Below, in pieces: positions 26,626 to 36,550 of a DNA stretch of 64,000 nucleotides (positions within the stretch are counted from its first letter, which is position 1; the number at the start of each line of letters is the position of its first letter). A program made the position numbers and the translations under genes. This DNA is from an uncultured Corynebacterium sp. GTDB lineage: Bacteria; Actinomycetota; Actinomycetes; Mycobacteriales; Mycobacteriaceae. The DNA lies in NCBI GenBank assembly GCA_946220775.1, contig CAMIFC010000005.1, forward strand, positions 27,611 through 91,610, in the 5' to 3' direction. The notes below the pieces were generated by a model. That model ran no database searches, was not told the DNA's origin, and saw only the letters and a list, made by a program, of their open reading frames with translations.

Positions 26626-28800
26626 ATGATCAATTTCGACGAACCATCTTCATTGCCATATCAGCTTCCGGAGTTCGACAAGATTGAACTCGCCGACCTC
26701 GTTCCCGCCTTCCGCACCGGGGTGGACGATCACTCCGCGCAGATCGCCGCGATCGCTGACAATCCTGCGGAACCGACGTGGGAAAACACGCTAGAGGCGC
26801 TCGAAGAATCAGGGCAGATGCTCAACCGCGTGCTCGCGATTATCTTCAACTACTCCGGCACCATGGCTACCGAGGAAGTCCGCGATATTGAGGCGGCGGT
26901 GTCCCCGGAACTGGCGAAGCACTTTTCGAAGCTCTTCTTGAACGAAAAGCTGTGGCAGCGCATTCAGCAGGTTGAACAGACCACGGATATCGAGGAAGGG
27001 TCTGAGCCTGAGGCGCTGTTGAAGTATTGGCGTCGGAAGTTCATCCGCGGCGGCGTGCAGTTGGACGCCGACGGCCGCGCCGAATTGCAAAAGATTGACG
27101 AACGACTGGCAGAGCTGTCGACCTCCTTCGGCCGCGTGCTCCAAGAGCAGACGGAAAACGCGGCTGTCCTGCTGACCGACGAGGCCGAGCTCGAAGGGCT
27201 CGACCAGGACACGAAGGACTTTTTGGCGAAGGACGCCAAGGCGGCCAACAAGGACGGCTGGCTGATCCGCCTGGGCCTGCCGAGCGTACAGCCGATCCTG
27301 GAATCCCTGGCGAACCCGGATGCTCGCCGCAAGGTTTATGACGCGTCCGTCAACCGTGCCGGGGACGCCAACGACGCGACCCTGATCGAGATCGCACAAC
27401 TACGGGCGCGCCGGGCGGGGCTGCTGGGCTACCGCTCACACGCGGATTTCGTGGTTGAGGAGGAAACCGCCGGCAGCATTGATGCCGTCGAGGACCTGCT
27501 GGGCCAGGTGACTCCAGCTGCAGTGGCAAATGCTCACGGTGAGTATAAGGAGCTAGTGGATAAGCAGTCGGTGGATGCGAAGGCCGCCGGCGCATCCGAG
27601 CCGAGCGAGCCGGAAGACTTGACTGCCGCGGACTGGGCCTATTGGTCCGGCAAGCTCAAGGAAGAGCGCCTGAGCGTCAATGACGCGGAGCTGCGCAAGT
27701 ACTTCCCCCTGGATCAGGTGCTGGTCGACGGCGCTTTCTACGCCGCCGAGCGCCTCTACGGAATCGAGGTCGTGCGCCGCGACGATCTGCGTGGATACCA
27801 CCCAGAGGCGCTGGTTTGGGAGATTAAGGACGCCAACCCGGCCGCAGACGTGACCGACCCAGGTATCGGTCTATTGATCACTGATATGTACGCCCGACCA
27901 ACCAAACGCGGTGGGGCGTGGATGAGCAGCTTCGTGGATCAGTCGGACTTGCTCGGCACCAAGCCGGTCGTGGTCAACGTCTTGAATGTGGCGAAGCCAG
28001 CTGACCTGCCGGTGGGGGAGATCGGCAAGGCTCTGCTGAGTATGGATGAGGTCGCCACCGTGTTCCACGAGTTTGGGCACGCGCTGCACGGGTTGCTCTC
28101 CGAGGTACGTTACCCGAGCTTGTCTGGCACGTCGGTGCCGCGGGACTTCGTGGAGTTCCCCTCTCAGATCAACGAGAACTGGGCGTTGCAGCCAGAGATC
28201 CTGGCGAATTACGCGAAGCACGTGGATACCGGGGAAGTACTCTCGGCAGAGCTGGCCGACGCGGTGCAGGAGCAAGCCAAGTGGGGCCAGGGCTTCGCCA
28301 CCACGGAGTATGTGGGCGCCTGCTGGGTGGACCTGGCCTGGCACCAGCTGACGGAAGAGGAAGCCGCGAAGGTTACCGATGTAGCTGCCTTTGAGCGCGA
28401 AGCACTGGATAAAGCGGGGATCGATATCGCGGACAAGATTGCGCCACGCTACCGCTCGGCGTACTTCAACCACATCTTCGCTGGTGGCTACTCGGCCGAT
28501 TACTGGTCCTACCTGTGGGCTGAGGTGCTGGATGCGGATGGCTTCCAGGCGTTTGTCGATACCGGTGCGGCTCATGACACGTCGGAAGCTGAAGAACAGG
28601 GCAGCGCTGAGCAGGGCGGTGGCGTCATCGATGAGGACGACGTGCGCTTTGCCGGCGAGCGGTTCCGTCGCATGATCCTGTCGCGCGGCGCGACAATCGA
28701 CTACGAGGACGCCTTCTGGATGTTCCGTGGACGCCAGCGTTCGGTCGAGCCACTGCTGCGTCGCCGGGGCTTGGCTGGGGCGGGCTCGGCTAACGCTTAA
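26626..28800 (+). CDS. M3-family zinc oligopeptidase (Dcp-like)
   Basis: 724 residues, full-length M3A peptidase that clips peptides in the cytosol. The zinc motif HEFGHALHG lies near residue 485, with the third ligand Glu in NENWALQPEIL. The C-terminal substrate region SAYFNHIFAGGYSADYWSYLWAEVLDADGF and GGVIDEDDVRFAGERFR are typical. ATG 26626 (MINFDEPSSLPYQLPEFD) is the family start. Several interspersed motif cores (27231, 27363, 27828, 28729) lie within it, but some simply encode Asp-Ala. Confidence 0.93.
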   Translation: MINFDEPSSLPYQLPEFDKIELADLVPAFRTGVDDHSAQIAAIADNPAEPTWENTLEALEESGQMLNRVLAIIFNYSGTMATEEVRDIEAAVSPELAKHFSKLFLNEKLWQRIQQVEQTTDIEEGSEPEALLKYWRRKFIRGGVQLDADGRAELQKIDERLAELSTSFGRVLQEQTENAAVLLTDEAELEGLDQDTKDFLAKDAKAANKDGWLIRLGLPSVQPILESLANPDARRKVYDASVNRAGDANDATLIEIAQLRARRAGLLGYRSHADFVVEEETAGSIDAVEDLLGQVTPAAVANAHGEYKELVDKQSVDAKAAGASEPSEPEDLTAADWAYWSGKLKEERLSVNDAELRKYFPLDQVLVDGAFYAAERLYGIEVVRRDDLRGYHPEALVWEIKDANPAADVTDPGIGLLITDMYARPTKRGGAWMSSFVDQSDLLGTKPVVVNVLNVAKPADLPVGEIGKALLSMDEVATVFHEFGHALHGLLSEVRYPSLSGTSVPRDFVEFPSQINENWALQPEILANYAKHVDTGEVLSAELADAVQEQAKWGQGFATTEYVGACWVDLAWHQLTEEEAAKVTDVAAFEREALDKAGIDIADKIAPRYRSAYFNHIFAGGYSADYWSYLWAEVLDADGFQAFVDTGAAHDTSEAEEQGSAEQGGGVIDEDDVRFAGERFRRMILSRGATIDYEDAFWMFRGRQRSVEPLLRRRGLAGAGSANA

Positions 28801-28880
28801 CGCGAAAACCGAGTAAATTCTGCAGGTCGGATAGCGAAGCGATCAGTCACCAGCGATCGGACACAGGAGAGGAGCGCACC

Positions 28881-29105
28881 ATGAACTGGTTGATCAATGC
28901 ATCGGTATGGGTGCAGACGCCCGTCGTGGTCGCGGCACTCTTGGTCTTCGCTGTGGCTGTTGCGTGGGTCCTTCACAAGTTGTTGATGATCGTGATGCCG
29001 CGCAGCGAAGAAGAGTGGCGGGTGCTCGGCGTGGATCCCCTGCGTGAGGGAGCCTGCCGGGCGTCGAGGACCGAAAAGAAGACCCAGAAAGTAGAGAAGA
29101 GTTAG
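28881..29105 (+). CDS. Small membrane protein
   Basis: 74 residues behind AGGAGAGGAGCG. One long hydrophobic segment (VWVQTPVVVAALLVFAVAVAWVLHKLLMIVM) then a charged soluble tail (RSEEEWRVLGVDPLREG). Ends 2 bp before the next tiny gene. Function unknown. Confidence 0.65.
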   Translation: MNWLINASVWVQTPVVVAALLVFAVAVAWVLHKLLMIVMPRSEEEWRVLGVDPLREGACRASRTEKKTQKVEKS

Positions 29106-29107
29106 AC

Positions 29108-29194
29108 ATGAAGCACCATTCGAAAGTCCGCCAGGCATTGGCGCTATTGCTTGTGCTCATCATCATTGGATGGCTTGTCACGAACGTGTTTTAG
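29108..29194 (+). CDS. 28-residue single-helix membrane peptide
   Basis: MKHHSKVRQ, then a hydrophobic stretch ALALLLVLIIIGWLVTNVF, stop TAG at 29192. It begins 2 bp after the preceding small membrane gene, which suggests joint translation. Basic N-terminus and a single helix favour inside-to-outside insertion. No family recognised. Confidence 0.5.
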   Translation: MKHHSKVRQALALLLVLIIIGWLVTNVF

Positions 29195-29330
29195 CTCTCA
29201 GTTGGGCCGTTTGATTGGTTCCGTGCTTCGGGATCTGACAAGGTTAGGAAAATAACCGAAATGGTGATCTCCGCCACTAATTTATGTTTTTATAGGTTGA
29301 GATAGAGGATCACGGCTCACAAGGAGAACG

Positions 29331-31163
29331 ATGGCTGAGTACACGTCAGAAGCGCTATACACAATCGGGGAACACGAAACGGTGCTCACGGCCCTGCGGG
29401 ACCTGCAGAAAGAACAACCGGATGTTGTTTCTTTCAGCCGCCCAGTGAAGTTTGACTGGGTGGACGTCACGATCTCCGAATTCTTGGATGAGGTCTACGC
29501 CGTTGCCCGCGGCCTGATCGCCAACGGAGTGGAGTTCGGCGACCGCGTGATCATCATGTCGGAGACCCGCTACGAGTGGACTCTCCTGGACCTCGCAGTG
29601 CAAGCAGCTGGCGCTATTTCGGTACCGATTTACCCATCGTCCTCGACATCCCAATGCGCATGGATCGTGCAGAACTCCGGTTCGGTGCTGGCCATCGGCG
29701 AGACCAGCGAGCACTGCGAACGCTTGGAAAACTTCATCGGCCGCGGCGAAGACATGACCGGTGAACGTCCGCTGTACCGCGTGCTGGGCATCAACCGCGG
29801 CGCCATCGACATTCTGATCAACGATGGTCGTGACAAGCAGATCCCACAGGACGAAGTCGAAGCGCGTATCAAGCAGGTTAAGACCTCCGACGTATGCTCC
29901 ATCGTTTACACCTCGGGCACGACCGGTAAGCCCAAGGGCTGCAACATCTTGCATTCCAACTGGCTGGGTGAAGCCCGCGCGATTCTTACCCACCCAATCG
30001 GCGGAATTGCCCGCCCAGGCAGCCGGGTGCTGACGTTCCTGCCACTGGCTCACGTGCTATCCCGCGCCGTGTCGCTGGCCTGCATCGCCGGTGGTGCCTG
30101 CCAGGTTCACTGGGCAGACTTCGGCACGCTGGTCAACGAATTCCAGCGCTCCAAGCCACACATGATCCTGGGCGTTCCACGTGTCTTTGAAAAGGTTCAC
30201 GCGGGTGTGAAGGCCAAGGCCACCGATGGTTCCGCCATTGGTGCCAAGATCTTCGAGCAGGCCGAGAAGGTTGCCGTCGAATACTCCAAGGCACTGGATA
30301 CCCCAGAAGGTCCGAACTTGGCGCTGAAGATCCGCCACGCGCTATTCGACAAGCTGGTCTACTCCAAGGTCAAGGCCGCGATGGGCGGGGAGCTGCAGTA
30401 TGCGATCTCCGGCGGATCCGCGCTGAACCCAGAGCTGATGCACTTCTTCCGCGGCGTGGGTGTCCTGATTTACGAAGGCTATGGCCTGACGGAATCCACG
30501 GCGGCCGTCACCGTGAACTTCGCGCCGGATAACATCATCGGCACCGTTGGCCGCCCCGTCGGTGGCAACACCGTGCGCATCGCTGACGATGGCGAGGTCC
30601 TGCTCAAGGGCACCGTCGTGTTCGGCGGCTACTGGAACAACGAGGAAGCAACGAAGGAATCCTTCACCGAGGACGGCTTTTACCGCACCGGTGACCTCGG
30701 CAAGCTGCTGCCGACTGGTCACCTGCAGATCACGGGCCGGAAGAAGGAAATTCTCGTCACCGCCGGTGGCAAGAACGTCTCCCCAGGACCACTGGAGGAC
30801 ATTCTGCGTTCCGCTCCGCTGATCTCCCAGGCAATGGTGGTTGGCGATAACGAGAAGTTCATCGGCGCGCTGATCTCCCTGGATGAAGAAGCAGCTGACC
30901 GCTGGAAGGAAAAGAACGACATCCCGGCCAACACCTCCGTCCGCGAGCTGGCGAAGAACGCCACCCTGCGCAACGAAATCCAGGACGCGATTAATGAGGC
31001 CAACCAGTCCGTGTCCCACGCCGAGGGCATCAAGAAGTTCCGCATCGTGCGCCGAGACTTCACCGAGGATCGTGGCGAGGTCACCCCGTCGATGAAGCTC
31101 AAGCGTTTCGTGGTGGCTAAGAACTTCGCCGACGATATTTCGTGGATCTACACTGATAAGTAA
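29331..31163 (+). CDS. fadD: Long-chain acyl-CoA/acyl-AMP synthetase (FadD15-like)
   Basis: AMP-forming ligase activating fatty acids, 610 residues. The phosphate loop is VYTSGTTGKPKGC (residues about 193-205), then GYGLTESTAAVTVNF, the YRTGDLGKL motif and the Lys-containing C-terminal GKNVSPGPLEDILR. Ribosome site AAGGAG before ATG 29331. Monocistronic, with a clear terminator at 31246-31292. Role in mycolate or membrane lipid metabolism is inferred. Confidence 0.93.
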   Translation: MAEYTSEALYTIGEHETVLTALRDLQKEQPDVVSFSRPVKFDWVDVTISEFLDEVYAVARGLIANGVEFGDRVIIMSETRYEWTLLDLAVQAAGAISVPIYPSSSTSQCAWIVQNSGSVLAIGETSEHCERLENFIGRGEDMTGERPLYRVLGINRGAIDILINDGRDKQIPQDEVEARIKQVKTSDVCSIVYTSGTTGKPKGCNILHSNWLGEARAILTHPIGGIARPGSRVLTFLPLAHVLSRAVSLACIAGGACQVHWADFGTLVNEFQRSKPHMILGVPRVFEKVHAGVKAKATDGSAIGAKIFEQAEKVAVEYSKALDTPEGPNLALKIRHALFDKLVYSKVKAAMGGELQYAISGGSALNPELMHFFRGVGVLIYEGYGLTESTAAVTVNFAPDNIIGTVGRPVGGNTVRIADDGEVLLKGTVVFGGYWNNEEATKESFTEDGFYRTGDLGKLLPTGHLQITGRKKEILVTAGGKNVSPGPLEDILRSAPLISQAMVVGDNEKFIGALISLDEEAADRWKEKNDIPANTSVRELAKNATLRNEIQDAINEANQSVSHAEGIKKFRIVRRDFTEDRGEVTPSMKLKRFVVAKNFADDISWIYTDK

Positions 31164-31245
31164 CTAATAGTTGGCTACTTAGTAGCCACTTGGTGGTCCG
31201 ACCTGCAGCGTTGAAAGTTTCCCGCGCCGCTCGGCCAAGCCTCCC

Positions 31246-31292
31246 GCCCGTACCCGTATCATTGTCCTAATGTGATGCGGGTACGGGCTTTT
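31246..31292 (+). terminator. Intrinsic terminator after fadD
   Basis: GCCCGTACCCGTATCA pairs with TGATGCGGGTACGGGC, one G-U, followed by TTTT at 31289-31292. Confidence 0.9.
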
Positions 31293-31378
31293 AAAGCCCT
31301 GAGAGTTTTTTGGGACATCGCTTTGACGTTGTGGCGGATAGACGCCGCACGAACGCAACTCGCCAGAGGAGGCAAGAC

Positions 31379-32092
31379 GTGCACTATGACGCATCACTGC
31401 GTGTACGCGAGCTGACCCAAAACATCTACGACATAGGCGACGAAATCGCCGAACATATTGATTACGTTGCTCAATCCATCGCGGATTGGGACGTGGAACT
31501 TGTCGACGACTGCCTCCACGAATTGCGCGTGGTGGTCGAACAAGGACGAACCGAAGTGCGGACTGGACTCGCGGAGCTCAATGGGTTGCGCCAAGCATTC
31601 GTCTCCGGCGTTCGAGCTGGGGAAATGTCGAACTCCTTCGCTCACCCCGGTCGCACGCTGTCCTTCCTGCGGAAGAAACCGCCATACCCACCAGCACAGC
31701 CGGAGGGGGCGGGGGAGACAGGCGTGGCGCGGGTGGCGTCCGAAAAAAAATCGGATGATAAACGTAAGGACATGGCCTCGACGGCAACGTGGCGGCTGTG
31801 GCTGCGGGAGCAAAGCGACGAGGCGATCAGGGAACTCAGGGAACTCGCGGACTGGGTTGTCGCGCAAACTGGGCTGGCGATGGACGCGCAATCGGTGCTG
31901 CTGCCGCAGGCATATTCCAAGGCGGAGCGTCGAACGCACGAGATCGCGGAGCACTGGCGGGAAGCGATCGAACGACAAGGACCTCTGGCGCGTAGCATGC
32001 GTGGCGAGGCTCCGCCGCCGTTTTTGCAGGAGCGGGCCCGGATCGAACGGCTCATCACGAAGCTGAATAAGCGTCGCGGCAAGGTCGTCTAG
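31379..32092 (+). CDS. Hypothetical helical protein
   Basis: 237 residues. GTG 31379 is chosen because AGAGGAGG (31365-31372) lies 6 nt upstream. The product is highly charged and helical (VRELTQNIYDIGDEIAEHIDYV, then DEAIRELRELADWVVAQTGLAMD), with a central Pro/Gly/Lys linker that contains an interspersed motif (31734, coding VASEKK). The last segment (LQERARIERLITKLNKRRGKVV) looks like a coiled coil. It sits 12 bp before hemW. No membrane helix. Function unknown. Confidence 0.65.
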   Translation: MHYDASLRVRELTQNIYDIGDEIAEHIDYVAQSIADWDVELVDDCLHELRVVVEQGRTEVRTGLAELNGLRQAFVSGVRAGEMSNSFAHPGRTLSFLRKKPPYPPAQPEGAGETGVARVASEKKSDDKRKDMASTATWRLWLREQSDEAIRELRELADWVVAQTGLAMDAQSVLLPQAYSKAERRTHEIAEHWREAIERQGPLARSMRGEAPPPFLQERARIERLITKLNKRRGKVV

Positions 32093-32104
32093 TACGTTTG
32101 ACCC

Positions 32105-33367
32105 ATGACCAGTGGGCTGTATATTCACGTGCCGTTTTGTTCGTCTCGCTGCGGATATTGCGATTTCAACACTTATACGCCGGCAGAGTTAGCGGCTGAT
32201 CCGGCGTCGATGGGGTCGGCGCAGGGGAGGACTCCCGAGGGGTATCTGGATGCCCTGGAACGTGAGTTGGAGATGGCCGCGGTGGCATGGGATCGGACTG
32301 GCCTGGACCCCGTGGGTTCGGCCGGCGTGTCTACCGTGTTTTTCGGGGGTGGGACGCCATCCATGCTCGGCTCGGCTGGCCTCAACAGGGCGCTGCGCGC
32401 TGTTCGGAACACTGTTGGATTGGCTGAGGGGGCCGAGGTCACGACTGAGGCGAACCCGGAATCCACGTCTCCGGAATTCTTCGACTCGCTGCTGGAAGGC
32501 GGGTTTAATCGGATTTCTTTGGGCATGCAGTCGGCTGCTGGGCACGTGTTGAAGGTGCTAGAACGGCAACACACGCCGGGACGGCCGGAGCAGGCGGTGC
32601 GGGAAGCTCACGCTGCCGGATTCGAGCATGTGAACCTGGATCTGATCTATGGCACGCCTACGGAAACTGACGATGACCTCGCCCGCAGCCTCGATGCCGT
32701 GATTGGCGCGGAGGTGGATCACGTTTCTGCGTACTCTTTGATCGTGGAGGATGGCACCGCGATGGCTCGAAAGGTGCGCAAGGGGCAGTTGCCCGCTCCC
32801 GATGAGGATGTGTATGCCGATCGTTACGAGATGATCGATCAGCGCTTGGTCGAGGCTGGTTTCGACTGGTACGAGGTATCGAATTGGGCTAAGCCTGGCG
32901 GCGAATGCGAGCACAATCTGATTTATTGGCGTGGCGGCCAGTGGTGGGGCGCGGGCCCGGGCGCGCATGGGTGCGTCCGATTGGCCCCCGGCGTGACCAC
33001 CGCTCAGGTTTCTTCGGACGCCACCCCATCTGGTTTAACGCGCACCATTAACGCGAAGCATCCGGCGCGGTATTGGGATGCGGTATTCACCGATGAAAAG
33101 TTGCCGGTCGTGACTTTCGAGCCACTGTCGGAGGCTGATCTGCGGACGGAGCGGGTGTTATTGGGGCTGCGACTGCGGGAGGGGATCTCGTTGGCGGATG
33201 TCGATGCGGAGGTGAATCCTGCGGTGGCTTCGGAGCTGGAGCGCTACGTGTCGATGGGGCTGCTGGACGTGGATCGTGACGCTGGGCGGGTGCGCGTGAC
33301 CCACGAGGGGCGCTACTTGGTGGATGGCATTGCGACGGATTTGTTGATCGCCATGGATGATGAATGA
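32105..33367 (+). CDS. hemW: Radical SAM heme chaperone HemW
   Basis: 420 residues, HemN/HemW family. The iron-sulfur motif is HVPFCSSRCGYCDFNTY (CxxxCxxC, three Cys). This is followed by VFFGGGTPSML, TTEANPES, SLGMQSAAGHVL and NLDLIYGTPTETDDDL. The C-terminal wHTH-like part ends the protein. HemW members deliver heme rather than oxidise coproporphyrinogen; I call HemW on gene neighbourhood (upstream of hrcA-dnaJ) and family logic. A motif copy at 33016 encodes VSSDATPSG in a loop. Confidence 0.9.
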   Translation: MTSGLYIHVPFCSSRCGYCDFNTYTPAELAADPASMGSAQGRTPEGYLDALERELEMAAVAWDRTGLDPVGSAGVSTVFFGGGTPSMLGSAGLNRALRAVRNTVGLAEGAEVTTEANPESTSPEFFDSLLEGGFNRISLGMQSAAGHVLKVLERQHTPGRPEQAVREAHAAGFEHVNLDLIYGTPTETDDDLARSLDAVIGAEVDHVSAYSLIVEDGTAMARKVRKGQLPAPDEDVYADRYEMIDQRLVEAGFDWYEVSNWAKPGGECEHNLIYWRGGQWWGAGPGAHGCVRLAPGVTTAQVSSDATPSGLTRTINAKHPARYWDAVFTDEKLPVVTFEPLSEADLRTERVLLGLRLREGISLADVDAEVNPAVASELERYVSMGLLDVDRDAGRVRVTHEGRYLVDGIATDLLIAMDDE

Positions 33368-33505
33368 CGATGATGGATGGCCATGGTTGTTGCTGGACAA
33401 TGGGACTGTCCGGGCCATGCCCTAGACTGGTTAGTTATGGCCTCGTTCAGCAGAGACCTAACAGACCTAGCCTGACACATTCCTATTTTTGGTGGTGAGT
33501 ATCCC

Positions 33506-34531
33506 GTGTCGCAATCGACGCAACAGAGGCGTAGTGACGTGCTTCGCGCGATTGTGTCTGACTATATTGCGCTGCAGGAGCCCGTGGGTTCGAAGATGCT
33601 GCTTGATCGGCACCAACTCGGGGTCTCCAGCGCGACGATCCGCAATGACATGGCGGCGCTGGAGCAAGATGGTTACATCACCCAGCAGCACGCCAGCTCT
33701 GGCCGGATTCCCACGGCGAAGGGCTACCGGCACTTCGTGGACGGCATTCACGGCATCAAGCCGATGAGCCTGCCGGAGCGTAAGGCGATTCTGGATTTCC
33801 TGGAACACGGGGTGGACCTAGAGGATGTGCTGCGCCGATCCGTTCAACTATTGGCACAGCTTACCCGCCAAGTCGCTGTGGTGCAACTGCCTGACCTGCG
33901 CATTGGTCGGGTGAAGCACTGCGAGCTCGTGCAGCTGACCACCCATAGGCTGCTCATCGTGTTGATCACCGATACCGGCCGGGTGGATCAGCGCAATGTG
34001 GATCTGGCGGAACCGCTGGTGGCATCAGACCTGCCACGAGTCCGTGACTTGGTGAACCATGCGCTGATCGGTCGCACGCTGGATGAAGCGTGCGCGAACA
34101 TCACGTCGCTGGTGCAGGAAGCACAGTCGAAGACGGTGCCCGCGGAGCTGCGTCCGGCGTTGATCGCCGTGTCCACGGTGCTGGTGGAGACCATGCTGGA
34201 GCGCCCCAATGAGCGCCTCATTCTGGCGGGAACACCAAATTTGGCGCGGACGGGGGAATTTACTTCGGTGCTGGAGGCGTTGGAAGAGCAGGTAGTTGTT
34301 CTTAAGCTGCTCTCCGGCATGCAGGATCTGAGTGTTCAGGTGCGCATTGGTGAGGAGAACGAGGACGAAGAACTGCAGCGTGCGTCGGTGGTCTCCACTG
34401 GCTACGGTGCAGAAAACGCTGTGATGGGTGGCCTCGGAGTGGTCGGCCCGACTCACTTGGACTATCGAGGCACGATGTCCAAGGTCACGGCGGTGGCGCA
34501 CTATGTGTCCCGGATTTTGTCCGGCGAGTAA
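33506..34531 (+). CDS. hrcA: Heat-inducible transcription repressor HrcA
   Basis: 341 residues starting at GTG 33506 (MSQSTQQRRSDVLRAIVSDYI). The N-terminal winged helix has EPVGSKMLLDRHQLGVSSATIRNDMAALEQDGYITQQHASSGRIPT; the C-terminal domain has LEALEEQVVVLKLL and the usual end GTMSKVTAVAHYVSRIL. HrcA represses chaperone genes at CIRCE sites (TTAGCACTC-N9-GAGTGCTAA); no CIRCE was seen in this window, so its targets are elsewhere. Next gene dnaJ follows after 45 bp. Confidence 0.95.
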   Translation: MSQSTQQRRSDVLRAIVSDYIALQEPVGSKMLLDRHQLGVSSATIRNDMAALEQDGYITQQHASSGRIPTAKGYRHFVDGIHGIKPMSLPERKAILDFLEHGVDLEDVLRRSVQLLAQLTRQVAVVQLPDLRIGRVKHCELVQLTTHRLLIVLITDTGRVDQRNVDLAEPLVASDLPRVRDLVNHALIGRTLDEACANITSLVQEAQSKTVPAELRPALIAVSTVLVETMLERPNERLILAGTPNLARTGEFTSVLEALEEQVVVLKLLSGMQDLSVQVRIGEENEDEELQRASVVSTGYGAENAVMGGLGVVGPTHLDYRGTMSKVTAVAHYVSRILSGE

Positions 34532-34576
34532 ACTGTTTCAGTATTTCTTAAGCGAGTAAAGGGGAATTGTTTCACC

Positions 34577-35719
34577 GTGGCCCGTGATTATTACGGCATT
34601 CTTGGCGTGGACCGCAATGCTTCCGATTCAGATATCAAGAAGGCTTACCGCAAGCTGGCGCGGAAGTATCACCCGGACGTGAACCCTTCGGAGGAAGCCG
34701 CGGAGAAGTTCCGCGAAGCCAGCCTGGCCCAAGAGGTGCTGACTGACCCGCAGAAGCGACAAATCGTTGATGCAGGTGGCGACCCAATGGAACAGGGGAT
34801 GGGCCAGCCAGGGGGCGGTTTCGGTGGATTCTCTGGCGGCGGCCTCGGCGATATCTTCGACGCATTCTTCGGCGGTGGCACTGGTGGCAGCCAGCGCGTC
34901 CCGCGTGTGCGTAAGGGCAACGATGCCCTGCTGCGCATGAAGCTGGATCTCCAAGAGGTGTACACCGGCCTGCAGCGCGAAGTCACCGTGGACACCGCCG
35001 TGCTGTGTGACCACTGCGAAGGAACAGGCTCGGAGTCGAAGTCCGCACCGGTAACCTGCCCAACCTGTAAGGGACAGGGCCAGGTCATGGAGATCCAGAA
35101 CTCGATTCTGGGTCGCGTTCAGGTTGCCCGCCCATGTGGTCGCTGTGCCGGTACCGGCGAGATTATCGAGGACCCATGCGAGTACTGCGCTGGTGACGGC
35201 CGGGTGCGTGCCCGCCGCGATATTCGCGTCAACATCCCCGCCGGTATCGCGGACGGCATGCGCATCCGTATGCCTGGCGAAGGCGAAGTCGGCCCAGGTG
35301 GCGGACCAGCAGGTGACCTCTACGTGGAAATCCAGACGGAGGACCACCCAGTGTTCGTCCGCGAGGGTGATAACCTGCACGTCACCGTTTCTGTCCCAGC
35401 CGTCGACGCCATGTTGGGCACCGAGGTGAACCTCGACCTGCTCGACGACTCGAAGGAAACCATTGCCATTCCCGCCGGGACCCAGCCGGATGAACAGATT
35501 CGTCTGACGGGCAAGGGTATGCCCCACTTGCGTCGGGAAGGCTATGGCAACCTGATTGCGCACATGGACATCGTCATTCCGACGAACCTGTCGACGAAGG
35601 AGAAGGACCTGCTGACCAAGCTGCGCGAGCACAGCAAGGAAGACGCGGAGGTTAACACCAAGGAAGGCCAGCACTCTGGCCTGTTCTCTCGCCTGCGTAA
35701 CAAGTTCGCCCGCCAGTAG
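34577..35719 (+). CDS. dnaJ: Chaperone DnaJ
   Basis: 380 residues, GTG start. J-domain with YHPDVNPSE (HPD motif), Gly/Phe-rich region (GGGFGGFSGGGLGDIFDAFFGGG), then four zinc motifs CDHCEGTG, CPTCKGQG, CGRCAGTG and CEYCAGDG. The C-terminal substrate domains end in KEKDLLTKLREHSKED. Stimulates DnaK. In the hrcA operon this is normally the DnaJ2 copy. Confidence 0.97.
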   Translation: MARDYYGILGVDRNASDSDIKKAYRKLARKYHPDVNPSEEAAEKFREASLAQEVLTDPQKRQIVDAGGDPMEQGMGQPGGGFGGFSGGGLGDIFDAFFGGGTGGSQRVPRVRKGNDALLRMKLDLQEVYTGLQREVTVDTAVLCDHCEGTGSESKSAPVTCPTCKGQGQVMEIQNSILGRVQVARPCGRCAGTGEIIEDPCEYCAGDGRVRARRDIRVNIPAGIADGMRIRMPGEGEVGPGGGPAGDLYVEIQTEDHPVFVREGDNLHVTVSVPAVDAMLGTEVNLDLLDDSKETIAIPAGTQPDEQIRLTGKGMPHLRREGYGNLIAHMDIVIPTNLSTKEKDLLTKLREHSKEDAEVNTKEGQHSGLFSRLRNKFARQ

Positions 35720-35763
35720 CGCCGTAGGACCCCCGAGGAAGAATCACTGAGGAGCACCCAGCC

Positions 35764-36549
35764 GTGACCGATCCGGTATTCGTCCAGCCCCTACCCGAAA
35801 TCCCGACGGTGGGGGATTTCGTGCAGCTCACCGGTGCCGAAGCTCGGCATTCGGAGGTCAAGCGCATCGCCGATGGGGAGTCCGTGGTTGTCACCGACGG
35901 TGCCACGACCGCGATTCGCGGGGTGTGGCAGGCTGGTCGCATCGAGATCATGGAGCTACTCGACCTTCCCAGCCCGACGCCACGGGTGACGATCGTTCAA
36001 GCCCTACCGAAGTCCGACCGCGCGGAACTGGCGGTGGACTTGTCCGTCCAAGCCGGTGCCGACCTAATCATTCCATGGGCCGCCCAGCGCAGCATCGCGC
36101 GATGGGATGGCAAGGAACACAAGGCCAAGGCACGCTGGGAAAAGACCGCGTTCGCCGCCGCCAAGCAGTCCCGTCGGCTGGTCATCCCACCCATCGCGGA
36201 CCTCCTGCGCAATCTTTCGGACCTACCCGCCGTGGTTCGTGGCCAGTTCGGTGACCGCGTTGGGCGCGTGGCCATCGCTGTTTTGCATGAGGACGCCACC
36301 GACTCCTTCCACGACTTCCTCCAGAGTGCACAGCAATCCTTGGCAACAGACTTGGTGCTGGTCATTGGGCCGGAAGGGGGAGTATCTCCCCAAGAACTCG
36401 AGCGGATCAACGACCTTGCTGAATCGGACTCAATAAGCACCAGCACGGTGGTGCTCGGGCCAGAAGTCTTGCGCACCGCGACGGCGGGGGCGGTTGCGCT
36501 GGGGGCGGTTGGCGTCCTGACAAAACGATGGAACGCCGCCTCGCGATAG
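35764..36549 (+). CDS. rsmE: 16S rRNA (uracil1498-N3)-methyltransferase
   Basis: 261 residues, SPOUT-fold enzyme, GTG start. VQALPKSDRAELAVDLSVQAGAD marks the knot entry, and VIGPEGGVSPQELERIND plus STVVLGPEVLRTATAGAVAL are the SAM-binding knot. N-terminal PUA-like domain (VQLTGAEARHSEVKRIADGE). Motif copies at 36291 and 36510; the second codes GVLTKRW near the C-terminus. Lies between dnaJ and phoH. Confidence 0.94.
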   Translation: MTDPVFVQPLPEIPTVGDFVQLTGAEARHSEVKRIADGESVVVTDGATTAIRGVWQAGRIEIMELLDLPSPTPRVTIVQALPKSDRAELAVDLSVQAGADLIIPWAAQRSIARWDGKEHKAKARWEKTAFAAAKQSRRLVIPPIADLLRNLSDLPAVVRGQFGDRVGRVAIAVLHEDATDSFHDFLQSAQQSLATDLVLVIGPEGGVSPQELERINDLAESDSISTSTVVLGPEVLRTATAGAVALGAVGVLTKRWNAASR

Positions 36550-36550
36550 G

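Noticed and set aside
33368..33505. CIRCE operator before hrcA
   Set aside because: No TTAGCACTC-N9-GAGTGCTAA or near match is visible there or elsewhere in the window.
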